Assembly (NCBI GenBank): GCA_905221605.1
Contig: CAJNDS010002786.1
Span: 213,833 to 277,832 of the forward strand
Reading direction: 5' to 3'
Length of the DNA stretch: 64,000 nt
Source of the DNA: Symbiodinium natans
Lineage: Eukaryota > Sar > Dinophyceae > Suessiales > Symbiodiniaceae
Each line of letters opens with the position of its first letter. Within the stretch, counting starts at the first letter, position 1. The translations under genes were made by a program, and so were the position numbers. The notes beneath the pieces were generated by a model, which saw nothing but the letters and a program-made list of their open reading frames with translations, did no database searches and was not told the origin of the DNA. Below, piece by piece: positions 21,185 through 32,198 of this stretch.

Positions 21185-21401
21185 TATTGAAGTTCTCAAT
21201 TCACCTCAACATGGCTGGCGGCATTTGCGAATGTCCGCACGTTTTGGGAAGACAGCCGGATGCCAAACAACACGCTTCGCTCCAGTCGTCCACCCCCCCT
21301 GTCCGCGTCACTGTGCTTCTGCCGATCCCAAGAAACATGAACATCCTCCCCTGCCATCTTACGTTTGGACATGTGGTTAGAGGTGCTCAAATTACATGTG
21401 G

Positions 21402-21499
21402 TGGCTTCTCTAAATTCGATAGGGCTTTTAGGGTGCGCTAACTACTGGGGGCCGCCTTTTTAATGGTAACCCCTAAAAGGGGCCATAATTTAGAGAGAG
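21402..21499. mobile_element. Family F element
   Basis: CTTCTCTAAATTCG at the left pairs with the TAATTTAGAGAG at the right. The interior GGGGGCCGCCTTTTTAAT is shared with 31.24 and 36.94 kb. Confidence 0.6.
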
Positions 21500-22564
21500 G
21501 TCCATTTAGCAATGTTGCGTTCAGGATCCGTCTGCCCAACAGTGTCACCTGAGGATGGCTGCGCAGCACTGTCTCCAAAGATGAGGCAGAAACATGCATG
21601 CCACCAAGCAACACCATAGTAACTCGGTAGGTTTGGGGCTTAGGGCTTAGGGTTGGGACATTTTATGTTTTCCCGTGGTTGGGTTTAAGAGGATCATACT
21701 CAGGATGTTTGTTTCCAAGGGGTTTTATGGGCCATCCTAGGTAAGTGTCGGCCGTCCCACATGTCCCAGGGTGACTCAGCCTGCCAAGGTTGAAGTCGAG
21801 CCAACACTCTTTGTGCTGCGACAGGCAGATGTGGCAGACGACTCTGGACACTGTTTGCCGGGACCTTTGCCCGCACAGAATATCTGTCGGGCCAGGCAGA
21901 AGCTAGATAGTTGAGATGGACATTCCCGGGAGAGCTCGTCGTTCCAGATCAGCTTTCTGATACCTGCCGCATCGCTGAGGTTGCTTGTCGTAGTCCGGGG
22001 GAAGAAAGACAGCAGCGAGACGTGCCATTTAGCTGCGAGCCCCTCAGAGGTGCGTTGCCTTCCACCGAATTTTTGCGTGGAGAACATCATAGCAAGCGGC
22101 GGTGACTGTAGTGACCGGGTTCAAGGTCGTAAACACTGGCGAGGGCTTACAGTCAGCATCTCAGCTGCCAAGCCAAGGGGTGGCAGGTTAAATTCGCAGC
22201 CATGCTGCAGGTATCATCCTGTAGTGGCTAGTGGACAAGCACCACATCCCAGCCTGCCCTTGCGCGATACGTTGGCGTGGGCCTTGGAGAACCTTGGGAC
22301 CTTCAACGAGCTGGCGGTGCTCTCATCCCACCCGCATGCTGCTGCAAGGTGCTTTCCGGGTGCAGTCGCGCCGGATTGTGCTCAAGCGGATTCTGGTCCG
22401 CCCCCCATGCCAGAAGCAGTTTAGCTGCGCCCCGCATTACGTCACTCTGCGCCAGGTACCTCATCTATCGTCAGCTGCTCTTTCCATGCGACTCCAACGG
22501 GTGCCTATGTAGCATTGTCAGTAAACCCCGCCGTTTCTGGAGCAGCATGAGTTGGAAGTCCCTG
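21500..22564. other. No firm gene
   Basis: The best run is RMLLQGAFRVQSRRIVLKRI (about 22335-22395). It is short and joins no neighbour, so it is not called. Confidence 0.45.
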
Positions 22565-22592
22565 CTAAACCCTAAACCCTAAACCCTAAACA
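22565..22592. repeat. Telomere-like block ending ...CTAAACAG
   Basis: Four CCCTAAA units end in CAG|GCC, a potential splice acceptor. Confidence 0.85.
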
Positions 22593-23262
22593 GGCCACGG
22601 CTCCTATATGGGATGGTACTTCCTTTCGCAAACAAGAAGCCGCTGAGAGCCAACTGCGGCCCCGAGCCACGCCCTTGTGGGTCTGTGGGTCATTGGCAGA
22701 CTTGACATGGCTTCCCGGCGCATGCTTAATCATAATAGCAATAGTTCTATCATAATATCAATAAAGATAATAGCAATAAAACAACAACAAGAATATGGCG
22801 GTAGCGGGGATACAGTACAAGCCTCTCATCTTGAAGTTCAAGACACTTCTGAGGTCTGAAAGCTGGACGAGGCAAAGCGCGTAATTGGCTGCTTGCGTTC
22901 ACCACGTCCACGCGCAAGCTGCGTTGCCACGAGGATCACGAGGGTTTGTTCGCAGGCCCATGCCTATTCCAGCAGGAGGCGCCCGCGCCTCAGATCGACA
23001 AAGAGTGCAGCGGCAAGATGCAAGAAGCAAGCAGGTGCATGCCATATTCCGTCAGTGGCTTCACCGTCTAAGGACAAGTCGTTCGCACTGTGCGTCGAAC
23101 GTGCCCTTCTGTTTTGCTTTGCGGCTGCTGGCCTGTCAAAAGAGGAGGCGAGTAGGAGGGCCGACCCACGTTTTTATTTGCAGCCGTGATCAGATGAGTG
23201 GGAGAGGCTTCGTGGTGGAGTATGGTGCAAACGCGCATTGGCTTGCTGGAGTCGCGAGCTCA

Positions 23263-23285
23263 GTGCGCGCGCGCGCGCGCGCGCT
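23263..23285. repeat. (GC)n run
   Basis: About eleven alternating CG steps; a Z-DNA-prone tract. A similar GCGC run is at 29880-29904. Confidence 0.85.
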
Positions 23286-24205
23286 GAAATGACTTGATGC
23301 AGTACACACTGCGTACAGTACACGGCAGTTGCGACGACAGTCCTGCGCAACATGGACAGTGAACTGTGCCATGCTGTGCCTCTCTGTCGTGGGTGTTTCA
23401 GGACCATCGAGCAGGCTTTGCCAGCTGAGCAGCGCTTACTTAGATGGGTGGTTGTCACAGTTATGACCCCTTTTGGGGTACCCAAAATATTCGATGCCAG
23501 ATTATAATAGGGATCCAAAAAGGGACCATAACCGTAAACCCTGGACCCTAAACCCAAAGCCCTAAATTTTGACAACCACCCAGATGCTTCTGTGGAATGG
23601 CAGGGAAGGGAGCTGCAAGTGAACCTGAGGAAGCCACGAAGACCACTCCTGGAGAACTGGCTCTCGTTCACGTTGCTGCGTCGGTGCGCCAGGGTTTAGG
23701 GTTTAGGGTTTAGGGGTGTGCGATTTCGTGGTGGCAGGGGTCCATAGGTCGCGCAAACAGAGTACTGACCGGAATCGTGGGATCACACGTCAACAAGGGC
23801 GTTCCGCAGGACAGGAACTTGCATCTGGGATGCGTAAGACTTCGCCAATTAGTGGCGTTAAGTTTGTCGTTCTCTGAGGAATTATGAGAGAGTTTTGTAT
23901 GTAGCACCAGACGGAGGGAGAGAGAGCCAGGCCAGCTCTTCTTATGTTATCTTATGTTAAAGTTACAAATTTCTGCGATGCTCTTGCCCGGAAGCCAAGA
24001 TAGTTTTAGGTTTCAGAGGCCAACGGAATTAAAGTCGAGCGATTAGGGTTTGGTTTAGGATCTTAGGGTTTAGGGCCTTTTGCTTTTGCCAGACCTCTCA
24101 CCCCAAGAATGTTCCCAGAAAAAAGACGACCTGCCACAGGCCTTGTGCCGGACTGCAACTGAGCACGCAGAGCATTTTGGGACAAGCAGGCTGCGGCAAG
24201 CAGAT

Positions 24206-24320
24206 GGGGGTTTACGAAAAATACGGGGGCCCCCTATATAGATCCCGACATAGTAGGAATAAGGATTCCAATAAGATACTGTCCCCCCCTGATGTCGGTC
24301 ACCCCCCGATGGCGCATACA
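24206..24320. mobile_element. Family D left half
   Basis: ATGGGGGTTTACGAAAAATA is followed by C/G-rich interior; the right end is absent. Confidence 0.45.
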
Positions 24321-24413
24321 TATCACTTCGAGTGCGAACGTGGGCCAGGCATTCGCCGCCAGATGCATATGAGAAGGACCTTCTCATGCAAGTAGCAGAG
24401 TGATTGTGAGGTT

Positions 24414-24523
24414 CCCAGATCTTCCAAAACCCCTTAATCAAGGGAAATAACCCAATTTATACTAAGGATCCTTATTATGAATTAGGGTATATTCCTTAAT
24501 TAAGGAGTTTTGGAAGATCTGGG
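24414..24523. mobile_element. Family H AT-rich palindrome
   Basis: CCCAGATCTTCCAAAACCCC pairs with the mirror at 24505-24523, and CCTTAATCAAGG with CCTTAATTAAGG. It is 110 bp with no coding content. Confidence 0.65.
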
Positions 24524-24631
24524 TTGTATGGAGGGTATATAGGACAGTAAAGAGCCAACCTTGGGAGGTCCGTGGGCTTACCGAAAGGCCACTCCGGCTC
24601 ACTCTTTCAGCGTTCGGTTTACACAGCTTGA

Positions 24632-24856
24632 TTGCAAGCCTGGAAGTGGATGTTGAGTGTGAGCAGAGTACTGGGCAAGGTGAAGCCGTTCCAAAAACCA
24701 CATGCGCAGCACTTCTTCACCTTCACGCCTGGCAGGGTTCTGGACAAAGTCGCCGCTCTCGAGTCGTCCGATGGCCAGCTCCAATCTGCCTTCGACTTGG
24801 CACACAACGCGCATGTTCCCGCCAGCATCACGCCATATCAACACATTCCTGTCTAG
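24632..24856 (+). CDS. Coding-like fragment, unknown (C-terminal?)
   Basis: The frame reads VLGKVKPFQKPHAQHFFTFT, then PGRVLDKVAALESSDGQLQS and ITPYQHIPV before a stop. The absence of low-complexity bias supports coding. The family is unknown. Confidence 0.35.
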   Translation: MQAWKWMLSVSRVLGKVKPFQKPHAQHFFTFTPGRVLDKVAALESSDGQLQSAFDLAHNAHVPASITPYQHIPV

Positions 24857-25000
24857 GCATGAGAATGTTCGCCAGAGGCACAGCCGCCCACTGCAGCCCT
24901 GCCGGCTCTTGATGAAGCGGCCACTCGCAGAACCCTCAGCTCGACTGAGACGAGAGGAAGTGAGCCTGCCGTGAGCCTGCATTTCTTGCTGCTGCATGAG

Positions 25001-25152
25001 GTTTCTCCCACTTTGAGCGCATGGTGAAGGAGGATGTAGAGAAGCTGAAAGGGGAAGTGGATCCTCCTCGCATCCTCATCCCGGCACCGCCCCAAGCGGG
25101 TACGAAAGCAACTTGCGCCTTGCGCATGCACATGTCAGCTTTCAGGTGTTGA
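25001..25152 (+). CDS. Short coding-like exon, unknown
   Basis: After ATGAG|G the frame reads GFSHFERMVKEDVEKLKGEV, DPPRILIPAPPQAG and RMHMSAFR. It ends at TTTCAG|GTGTTG, which also looks like an exon end. It lies 145 bases downstream of the previous fragment and could be the same gene. Confidence 0.35.
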
Positions 25153-25813
25153 CGTCTCGCCTGCAACGCACTTAGACTCCCAGCAGTGTAATGATTATCT
25201 TCGCTATTTTGATACTATTCTTATTGTTATTTTTGTTATTGTTATTCGGTGTTCGGTATAACAGCAGTGTGGCGCTGTACCTGAGGCCAGTCTCGGTCCG
25301 AACGCCGCTGGAGGCAGCGTCTTGCTGCCGCCTAACGGCTGCTTCCTCATTTGCAGTGCAACGCATGTGTGTCTATATATATATATATACACAGAATCAA
25401 GATTTTAATGTATATAAATCCAGATAGAAGTATGTACCAGAAAGCCGTGGCCGGATCCAGACAGCTCAGGCTCAACTGCTCACTTTACTTATCAACCAGC
25501 AGGCCTTGTTCCGGTCGGCAAGCAGAGACACTGGGGTTTAGGGTTTAGGGTTTAGGGTGAAATGTTCCGCAAATTCTCCGCGCATGCACATGGAAGGACC
25601 AGATATCTCACGCTCCCGCATCCTGCTTCGCTGTGGTTGCCCATCTGCTTACGCCAGCGGCCCAATTTGCCCGTGTTTGTGTGGGTTGGGTGCGGTTGGA
25701 CACTTGGCGATGTCATTCTGATTTCGTTGAGTCGTCTCAGCTTAGTTGGGTTGCTGTGCCTGTTTTTTGCTGCAATGGCAAGGCGGTCATAGCACTAACG
25801 TGCTGCAGTTGGC

Positions 25814-25996
25814 ATGTGCAGTGATCATGCCCATGTGAAGTGCCAGGCGGCTTCTTCCAATGCCATTGCCTCTGGATCATCCTCGCAAGGACCATATGCT
25901 GGCATTCTGTTTGTCAAGTATGGGCTATCGGTGGAACAGGCTGCAGGAAATGTTAAAATTGGGCTTAGAATGAAGCCAGAGCAGGACCAGAAGTAG
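25814..25996 (+). CDS. Short coding-like fragment, unknown
   Basis: The 60-codon frame reads HVKCQAASSNAIASGSSSQG, then ILFVKYGLSVEQAAGNVKIG and LRMKPEQDQK before a stop. No family is recognised. A tandem duplication begins 88 bases downstream. Confidence 0.3.
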   Translation: MCSDHAHVKCQAASSNAIASGSSSQGPYAGILFVKYGLSVEQAAGNVKIGLRMKPEQDQK

Positions 25997-26083
25997 AACG
26001 GAGCAATAGGGAAAAAAAACATCAGAGCTAAGCCGTACGGGATGGAATAAGCCCAGCAGGGCCTGTCCAAAGAAGCATTTTTT

Positions 26084-26403
26084 CTCAAGCCGGTTTTCTT
26101 CACATCCCGGAAACCCAATGGTAGCCACACTTGATGATCCTAAACCTTAGCCGCAGTCCGCGCACATGCAGACGGACAGAGAGGGCAAACACTGAGCCGA
26201 GCGGCCAGGCTGAACTATGCTTCTGGGCACAGGAAATGGTCTATGAGCTCAAGCCGGTTTTCTTCACATCCCGGAAACCTAATGGTAGCCACACTTGATG
26301 ATCCTAAACCTTAGCCGCAGTCCGCGCACATGCAGACGGGGCAAACACTGAGCCGGGCGGCCAGGCTGAACTATGCTTCTGGGCACAGGAAATGGTCTAT
26401 GAG
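26084..26403. repeat. Direct tandem duplication, 164 and 156 bp
   Basis: Copy one (26084-26247) and copy two (26248-26403) both start CTCAAGCCGGTTTTCTTCAC and end AATGGTCTATGAG. Copy two lacks eight bases after CAGACGG. Near identity implies a recent event. Confidence 0.9.
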
Positions 26404-26692
26404 ACCAAGGCTGGTTGCTCAATTGTCAATTGGGGGTGCGAGGCTCTTGCAGGCTACCGTTACGAAGCTTCATAAACCTCTGTCGTGTTGGATAGCCGAG
26501 TGGCATCGAGCGGCACATGATTTGGGCCTCAAGAAGTTTGAATCACTACTGTCATCGGATTCTCCACGGCTGGTCATGACAGGTGAATGCAAGCCCGTCC
26601 CTGTGTCTCTCCTCATTCATGCCTTTTCATGTGGCCACTCCGCTCACAGGTGCTTGTTTCATACAGGCTTTGACAGATCCTCTGTAGCATGA
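26330..26692 (+). CDS. Coding-like frame overlapping the 26.1-26.4 kb tandem duplication, unknown
   Basis: The 120-codon frame includes SIGGARLLQATVTKLHKPLS, IAEWHRAAHDLGLKKFESLL and GECKPVPVSLLIHAF. Its first 25 codons lie in the second copy of the direct repeat, so the true start is uncertain. The family is not recognised. Confidence 0.3.
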   Translation: MQTGQTLSRAARLNYASGHRKWSMRPRLVAQLSIGGARLLQATVTKLHKPLSCWIAEWHRAAHDLGLKKFESLLSSDSPRLVMTGECKPVPVSLLIHAFSCGHSAHRCLFHTGFDRSSVA

Positions 26693-27220
26693 CATGGTTG
26701 ATAGAGTACAGATTGACTCCCGCCCCTGCTCAGCCATAACACAGGCGATGACATGCAGTTGTGCCACGTTTGGTCCCACAAGCCGCCAGTGCCTTGCAGG
26801 CGGATTTGATGCGCCACTTGTACCTGATCGTCCAGCTCCTAGGCATGCGCCAGCTGCATCTTGCAGCTGCACCACCAACTCTTCCTGGCTGCGCAGCGTA
26901 GATCTCAAATCCCTTAGTTGAAAAGAACGATTAGTTGTTGTGAATGGATCTGCAACCATGGCAACTTCAAGCGAGAGGACCTCCTTTCTTGTGCCGCTTG
27001 CTTTTGTGAAGCCTACCGCCAGACTGGCATAGAGCGCAGACATGATCTGTTGAAGCGAGGATCAACAGCATGTTTGCCAACTCAACCACCTGGCGATCAA
27101 AAGAGGAGGAGCAGAAGGGCCGCGCGGCAATCCATGCAAGCCAGGTGAACCGTATCTTGGCACATCATCACATAGTATCAGCTATCTCTTGCTGCGTGGG
27201 ACTGTTCTGGGCACGCGGAC

Positions 27221-27430
27221 TTGGGCGGGAGCTCCTGTGCCAGAGGCTACAGCGCCGCAAATGCGCGAGCATTTGCATCGGCCACTGCGAGCCAAGAAGA
27301 CCTAGAAGCTGAGCGCCAAAGTTCCTTGAAGCGAAAGCAACAAAACGAACAAGAAGTGGCGGCTCTCCTTGAAGAGGCTCGAGAGGGAGTTGAAAGTCCT
27401 TTAGGTAGCACATCCCCAGTCCTGCCATAG
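27221..27430 (+). CDS. C-terminal exon with predicted coiled coil, unknown
   Basis: The frame ends with SQEDLEAERQSSLKRKQQNE followed by QEVAALLEEAREGVESPLGS and a stop at 27428. Heptad-like charge and leucine spacing suggests a coiled coil. It looks like the end of a longer protein whose earlier exons I cannot place. Confidence 0.4.
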   Translation: MGGSSCARGYSAANARAFASATASQEDLEAERQSSLKRKQQNEQEVAALLEEAREGVESPLGSTSPVLP

Positions 27431-27761
27431 ACCATGGAGTAAGTTAACAGTAGCCCTAAACCCTGAACCCATCATCGCCACCGATTGATTCAACATAAGA
27501 ACATGAAACACATGATGCGACCTCCACTTGCCAGGCTCAGACTGCCAAAGGCGCATCTCTCACGCTGCGCGTGCAGGCTGTCGAGTGACTGCCACAAAAA
27601 AGAGCTACTAGTATTGTTTATTAAAAACAGTAAAATATTTCTAACAGTCAGAACAATTTCAAGAACAATGACGATGTGAGTTTCCTAAATCTCAATAACC
27701 ATATGAAAACTAGAAATAATCATAGGAATCATATAAAAAGCGCTGCAACACAACATGGCGG

Positions 27762-27838
27762 TTTAGGGTTTAGAGTTTAGGGCTTTAGGGCTGTAGGGCT
27801 TTAGGGCTTTAGGGCTTCAGGGCTTTAGGGCTTTAGGC
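27762..27838. repeat. Telomere-like block with GCTTTAGG variant run
   Basis: After two normal units, about seven GCTTTAGG-type 8-9-mers follow. Confidence 0.85.
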
Positions 27839-27940
27839 GACATTCAATGCAGCCAGTGTTGGAAGATGTTTGAGGCACGCAGGGGTGCGCGACATGCGAT
27901 CTGGCCCGCCATGAGCACATCTGAGCACAGTTCTCGCTAT

Positions 27941-27991
27941 GGTTTAGGGTTTTAGGGTTTAGGGTTTAGGGTTTAGGGTTTAGGGTTTAGG
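27941..27991. repeat. Telomere-like block abutting an exon
   Basis: Seven TTTAGGG units run directly into the coding frame starting at 27992. Confidence 0.9.
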
Positions 27992-28240
27992 GTACCTGAG
28001 GCCACAAAGGACAAAGGCGATAAAGGCAAGGACAAGAAGCTTCCTGGCTTTGTGGCCGTGAAGAAGGCCAAGCCCGCGCCACCTGCAACCGAGAGTCCCG
28101 CTGCTGCTCCAGCAGCCAGCACTGAGGCAGAGCCAGCCGAAGGCAAGGAAGGGTCAACAGAGTCAACAGGTCTTGGGCTAGGTTACAGCTCCAGCTCAGA
28201 CGAAGGGGAGGAAGAGGGGGAGGAAGGGGCTGCAGAGTGA
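27992..28240 (+). CDS. C-terminal exon starting directly at a telomere-like block, unknown nuclear-type tail
   Basis: Immediately after the last TTTAGG of the block, the frame reads VPEATKDKGDKGKDKKLPGF, VAVKKAKPAPP, an Ala/Glu-rich linker and LGLGYSSSSDEGEEEGEE before a stop. The acidic Ser/Asp tail and Lys-rich segment are typical of RNA-processing proteins, but no family can be named. The abutment suggests the repeat is the 3' end of an intron. Confidence 0.5.
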   Translation, partial: VPEATKDKGDKGKDKKLPGFVAVKKAKPAPPATESPAAAPAASTEAEPAEGKEGSTESTGLGLGYSSSSDEGEEEGEEGAAE

Positions 28241-28524
28241 GGAGATGGTTTAACGTTTCACTTGTTTGGTACGGAACGGCCAAAGCGCGCCCGACAGCGG
28301 AACGAAAAAGGCCGTAAAGCTCTGATCTATAGCAACAACACAACTGCGGCGGGGACTCTTTTGCCCGACCGCGAAAATCAGCAGCTCCTTTGGCAGACCT
28401 GCGCATGTATATACGCCCTGACCCGAGTAAGGCACGACATTTTGCAGCTGCAGCCTTCAGTCTCCAGGAGAACCGGGAGACTGATGGTGCGTGTCGGCAT
28501 GAGTTTACATTCCTTGGGGACGAA

Positions 28525-28591
28525 ATGGACCCTAAAAGGATATATAGTAGTATGGGGTATATGACCCCAATTTTAGGGTTCATTTGGTCCA
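28525..28591. repeat. Inverted repeat
   Basis: AATGGACCCTAAAA pairs with TTTTAGGGTTCATTTGGTCC around a TATATAGTAG centre. It may be a small family A-H relative, but there is only one copy. Confidence 0.45.
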
Positions 28592-29147
28592 CGAGGTTGA
28601 GCTTGTCTTCGTAGCGAGATGCGGCGCAATGTGCTGAGCACAGCTCAGCATGTGCTGAGATATCAGGTGCCCGTGTTTGTGTCGTGCCGAACTTGGATCT
28701 GTTGGGGGTTGTTCCAAATCATGTCCGCTCAAAGATAGCTGTCACAGTAGTGAGACCCTTATTTGGAACGCTCCCAGTTGTTCTGTCCGTGCTGCACGAC
28801 GAATGTGCACACACTTGCACCACGTCCCTAGAGCTGGTCGCAAGCCAAGGCTGGTGGTCTTGCAGCTGCTCCTGCCCTAGAGATAGTTGCTGGAGGGATT
28901 GTGCCCTAAACCCTAAACCCTACATTGCAGCGCATCAAAGTGCAGGTGATGGATGCCCTCCTTCGTCACGAGTCGAACTTCCAGGGAACCGGTGAGAACG
29001 ATGCATCACAGGTGCGGTTCAGGATTTAGGGAAGGGTCGGGGATATGAGAGCACGTGTGGAGGTGTCAGGAGTGCCATGGAGTATCGTGGGGTGCTCGAG
29101 CAGTTCGGGTGTCAGGTGACGCTGCATTACTCAGGGAAGGCCGGCCA

Positions 29148-29232
29148 ATGGTTCATTATAACTGTACTTGTGACCCACTTAAGCCCCTTAAGCCTGAAGT
29201 GCCCTAACATGGTCATAAGTACAGTTATAAGA
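29148..29232. mobile_element. Family A element, end-less fragment
   Basis: It contains the ATTATAACTGTACTTGTGACC, AAGCCCCTTAAG and CATGGTCATAAGTACAG interior typical of family A. Both terminal repeats are missing. Confidence 0.55.
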
Positions 29233-29757
29233 TCAGTCATACTTTGTGCTGTGCTTGTGAGATCTCGTGGTTTGGGTCTGCGGCGACTTTTGTTGCCTTC
29301 AGGCTGAGGGCCCCACCGCGATGCAAGGTCCCTAGACTTGCGCTGAATGGATCCAGGCTTTCACAAGCAGGAAGTCTCGGCAACCAGGTTGCCTGCCGCA
29401 GCATGGGTAGCACAAGCAAGCTTAGAGGGTAAAGCTTTTTCCCACCTTGGGCAAGCTGCAGCAGCAAGCTTGAAGAACCTCGCAGAATGTCAATCGTTGA
29501 TGTGCACCCTGTACCAAGAAACCTCCCAACAAGCAAAGACCCAGAAAGTCCGTAGCAAGGCCAACCCATGTATGCAGGTGCAGCAACCCCCAGCCACGTC
29601 GGCTGCCGGGCAGACCTAACCCATCCAAGAGCCACGTTTCGCGACACGCACAAGCCCCAAAAAGTGCACGCGAGGGAGCACGAAATCGGGAGCACGATTT
29701 CCCGCATGGAATGCGCACGGGACTCGCATCTGCCGACGCCACCAACCATGCTGTGTG

Positions 29758-29800
29758 CTTAGGGTTTAGGGTTTAGGGTTTAGGGTTTAGGGTTTAGGGT
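29758..29800. repeat. Telomere-like block (TTTAGGG)
   Basis: Six exact units. Confidence 0.9.
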
Positions 29801-30249
29801 GCTGTCCGACGTCTGCGGGCTCTCTGGAGCGCATGTCACTGAAACACAGAGGGGGTCGAGGACTTTGGCGTCTCTTGTGCGTGCGCGCGCGCACGCGCGC
29901 GCGTGGGGAGAGGCTATATGAATCTCCTGTACTCCCAGGGTCAGACAAAAACTGTTTTGGGGAAGAGGGGAAGACCCCAATATACCCTAATACATCAAGA
30001 CACTATAACACCATCACCCCCTGCCGTAAATGCGGACATGCCCGAAGCGACCACACGCCCATGTGGCTATGAGCATCTTGATTCTGTCAGTTGGCGCTTG
30101 TGTGGCGAACCCTGACCACGAAGTGCCTGACAATTTGGGTTTAGGGAGGGTTCTACAGACAGCCTATGACTGACTTTCGCCGAGTCACACTGAGTCAAGG
30201 TTTGGGCTGGATCCCGGTGGCTTCGAGAAGGCTTTGCTGGCTTCGATGC

Positions 30250-30373
30250 GGGCATTTCCCAAAATGGGGGTGGGGGGGGGTATCCCTTTCAAAGACCCCA
30301 ACTACAATAGAATCCCCTTGAAGGACCGAAGGACCCCCAAAAAGAGAACCGCTAATTTCGGAAACTCCCATGT
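30250..30373. mobile_element. Family D inverted-repeat element
   Basis: GGGCATTTCCCAAAATGGGG at the left and CTAATTTCGGAAACTCCCAT at the right pair. Confidence 0.65.
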
Positions 30374-30580
30374 GCTTGGTGACTTCCACCAGGCGTCTGA
30401 GAGCTTACTTCTGGTTGCGCCAGAGTTCCGACCCCATTTATCGTTACGACGTTGATCCGAAGGTGCCAAAGAAACCGGACAGCTCGCACTTAGGTATACT
30501 TCGTTGCGATCACTGGTTCTGGATTACTTCACTTCCATCCGATGCTCGATTGCAGCATGGGTAAGACATGCTCGGCTTAC

Positions 30581-30655
30581 TGGTTCTTAGCAGGGATGAA
30601 GGAATTCGGCACCCCATCCCCCCCCTAAACCCTAAACCTCCCTCCTCAGAACCAG
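30581..30655. mobile_element. Family E element containing telomere-like units
   Basis: CTGGTTCTTAGCAGGGATGA at the left and CCTCAGAACCAG at the right flank CCCCCTAAACCCTAAAC, which replaces the normal centre. Confidence 0.6.
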
Positions 30656-30680
30656 GGGGTCAGAGTCCAAGTGCAGAACA

Positions 30681-30783
30681 ACCCTAAACCCTAAACCCTA
30701 AACCTAAAACCCAAAACCCTAAACCCTAAACCCTAAACCCTAAACCCTAGACTCAGAGACAGCGCCGAGTAAACCCTAAACCC
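30681..30783. repeat. Telomere-like block enclosing the GACTCAGAGACAGCGCCGAG 20-mer
   Basis: CCCTAAA array, 20-mer, CCCTAAA again: the same chimera as at 19.55 kb. Confidence 0.9.
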
Positions 30784-31240
30784 GAATTGAGGCCGAGGCT
30801 TGCCAGAGGACCACGTCATCTTTTCTTTTGACAAGCTTCGGGCTCAGGCTGTTTGCCCTTGGTTTGGGGTCTAGGGTCTAGGGGGTTTAGGGTTTAGGGG
30901 GTTTCGGGTTTAGGGTTTAGTTGACTCCAGAATCCTCGCTCTTTGACTCTCTGATGCTATTTTGAAGCCATGTGGTCGAGGTCAATGAACTGCGGTGAGG
31001 GAGATCGGAAGTCGATTGCCTGGCTTTAGCTCCGTCCATCACATGCGAGAAGTGCGTTTGCGCGTACGGGTGTGTGTGTGTGTGTGTGTGCGTATGCGTG
31101 CACAAGCCCTTAGTGCCATGCAATGATTTTTCACATTCTTCACGCAGGCGTTTCCCCAAGCACACGGCTAGCCGCATGCTCCCAGGTTTATGGAACAGAT
31201 CGGCCTGTCGATTGGCACCTTGCCCAATTTCAGCATATGG

Positions 31241-31338
31241 GTTCTCTAAATTGTGCTCCCTTGTAGGGTGCCCTACATAAGAGGGGCCGCCTTATAATAA
31301 GGACCCCGAAATTGACCATCGTTTAGAGTTTAGAGAAG
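31241..31338. mobile_element. Family F element
   Basis: GTTCTCTAAATTGTGCTCCC at the left, AGGGGCCGCCTTATAATAAG inside, and TTTAGAGAAG at the right. Confidence 0.6.
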
Positions 31339-32152
31339 TGACCTTATTCGCAGTTCCCTGCCTGAAAAATGCTTCCCTCAAAAGCCGGGGCCTCACGCCA
31401 AATGTTGGAGGTGTGCCGGCCGCCCGACGTGAGGCTCATCTTCTCATCACAGGCGAAAGGCGCGCAATTGCATCAAAGATCAGATCTTTTGCATGACCCT
31501 GCGTTGGATGTGACGCGCATCGGTGGTTGAGGCCTGAGCTCCTTGAGCTGTTCTTGGAATTGGCCTGGTGCACATCTCAGGGTCCAACGAAAGAGACTTG
31601 TTGCTTTACAGTTACTAACAGTTCATTCCTGGCACTATCCGGTATGGCTGGAGGATGCCGGAAGGTCAACAGCTTCAACCGAATACGTGCCCACATTGAG
31701 CCTGATAGGGCGGCTGGCAAAGTGAAACCGCAAAAACATCCCCAAAGCAGGACCACCAGTGTCAGCAGAAGTCGGTTCCCTACGCGAGCAGCAGCAACAG
31801 CAAACAGCCACAGACAGAGGTACTCACAGACAACCAATACGGGAACACGACTACATCTAATCATCTAATCTACGTCACATAGACATGCACACGCAAGCAC
31901 ACATGCAGGCACAAACAAACATCAAGCAATAAGAGTACAAAATGAGGACAGCAATCAAGCCACTCACAAAAATCAACACATAACAAGACACCCCAAAACA
32001 GCACAATGAAAAGTCCTGAGTGTGTGCATGCTCTGGGGGTTCGGCCACATGTGCCGCGGCCTCGGAAAGCAACGGGAGCGCTGTGCACTGCCAGCAGAGA
32101 GCGCGTGCCAAAACAGCACAATAGCAGTAGCGGTGGCGGTGGCGGCGGCAGC

Positions 32153-32198
<46 letters not shown>

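Larger units (their letters stand above)
28241..29757. other. No recognised gene
   Basis: Holds the inverted repeat at 28525, a two-unit CCCTAAA block at 28902 and the family A fragment at 29148. Confidence 0.5.

Noticed and set aside
22335-22395. Possible ribosome-biogenesis GTPase-like segment (RIVLKRILV)
   Set aside because: Only about 20 residues resemble such proteins and the surrounding frame diverges; too weak to call.
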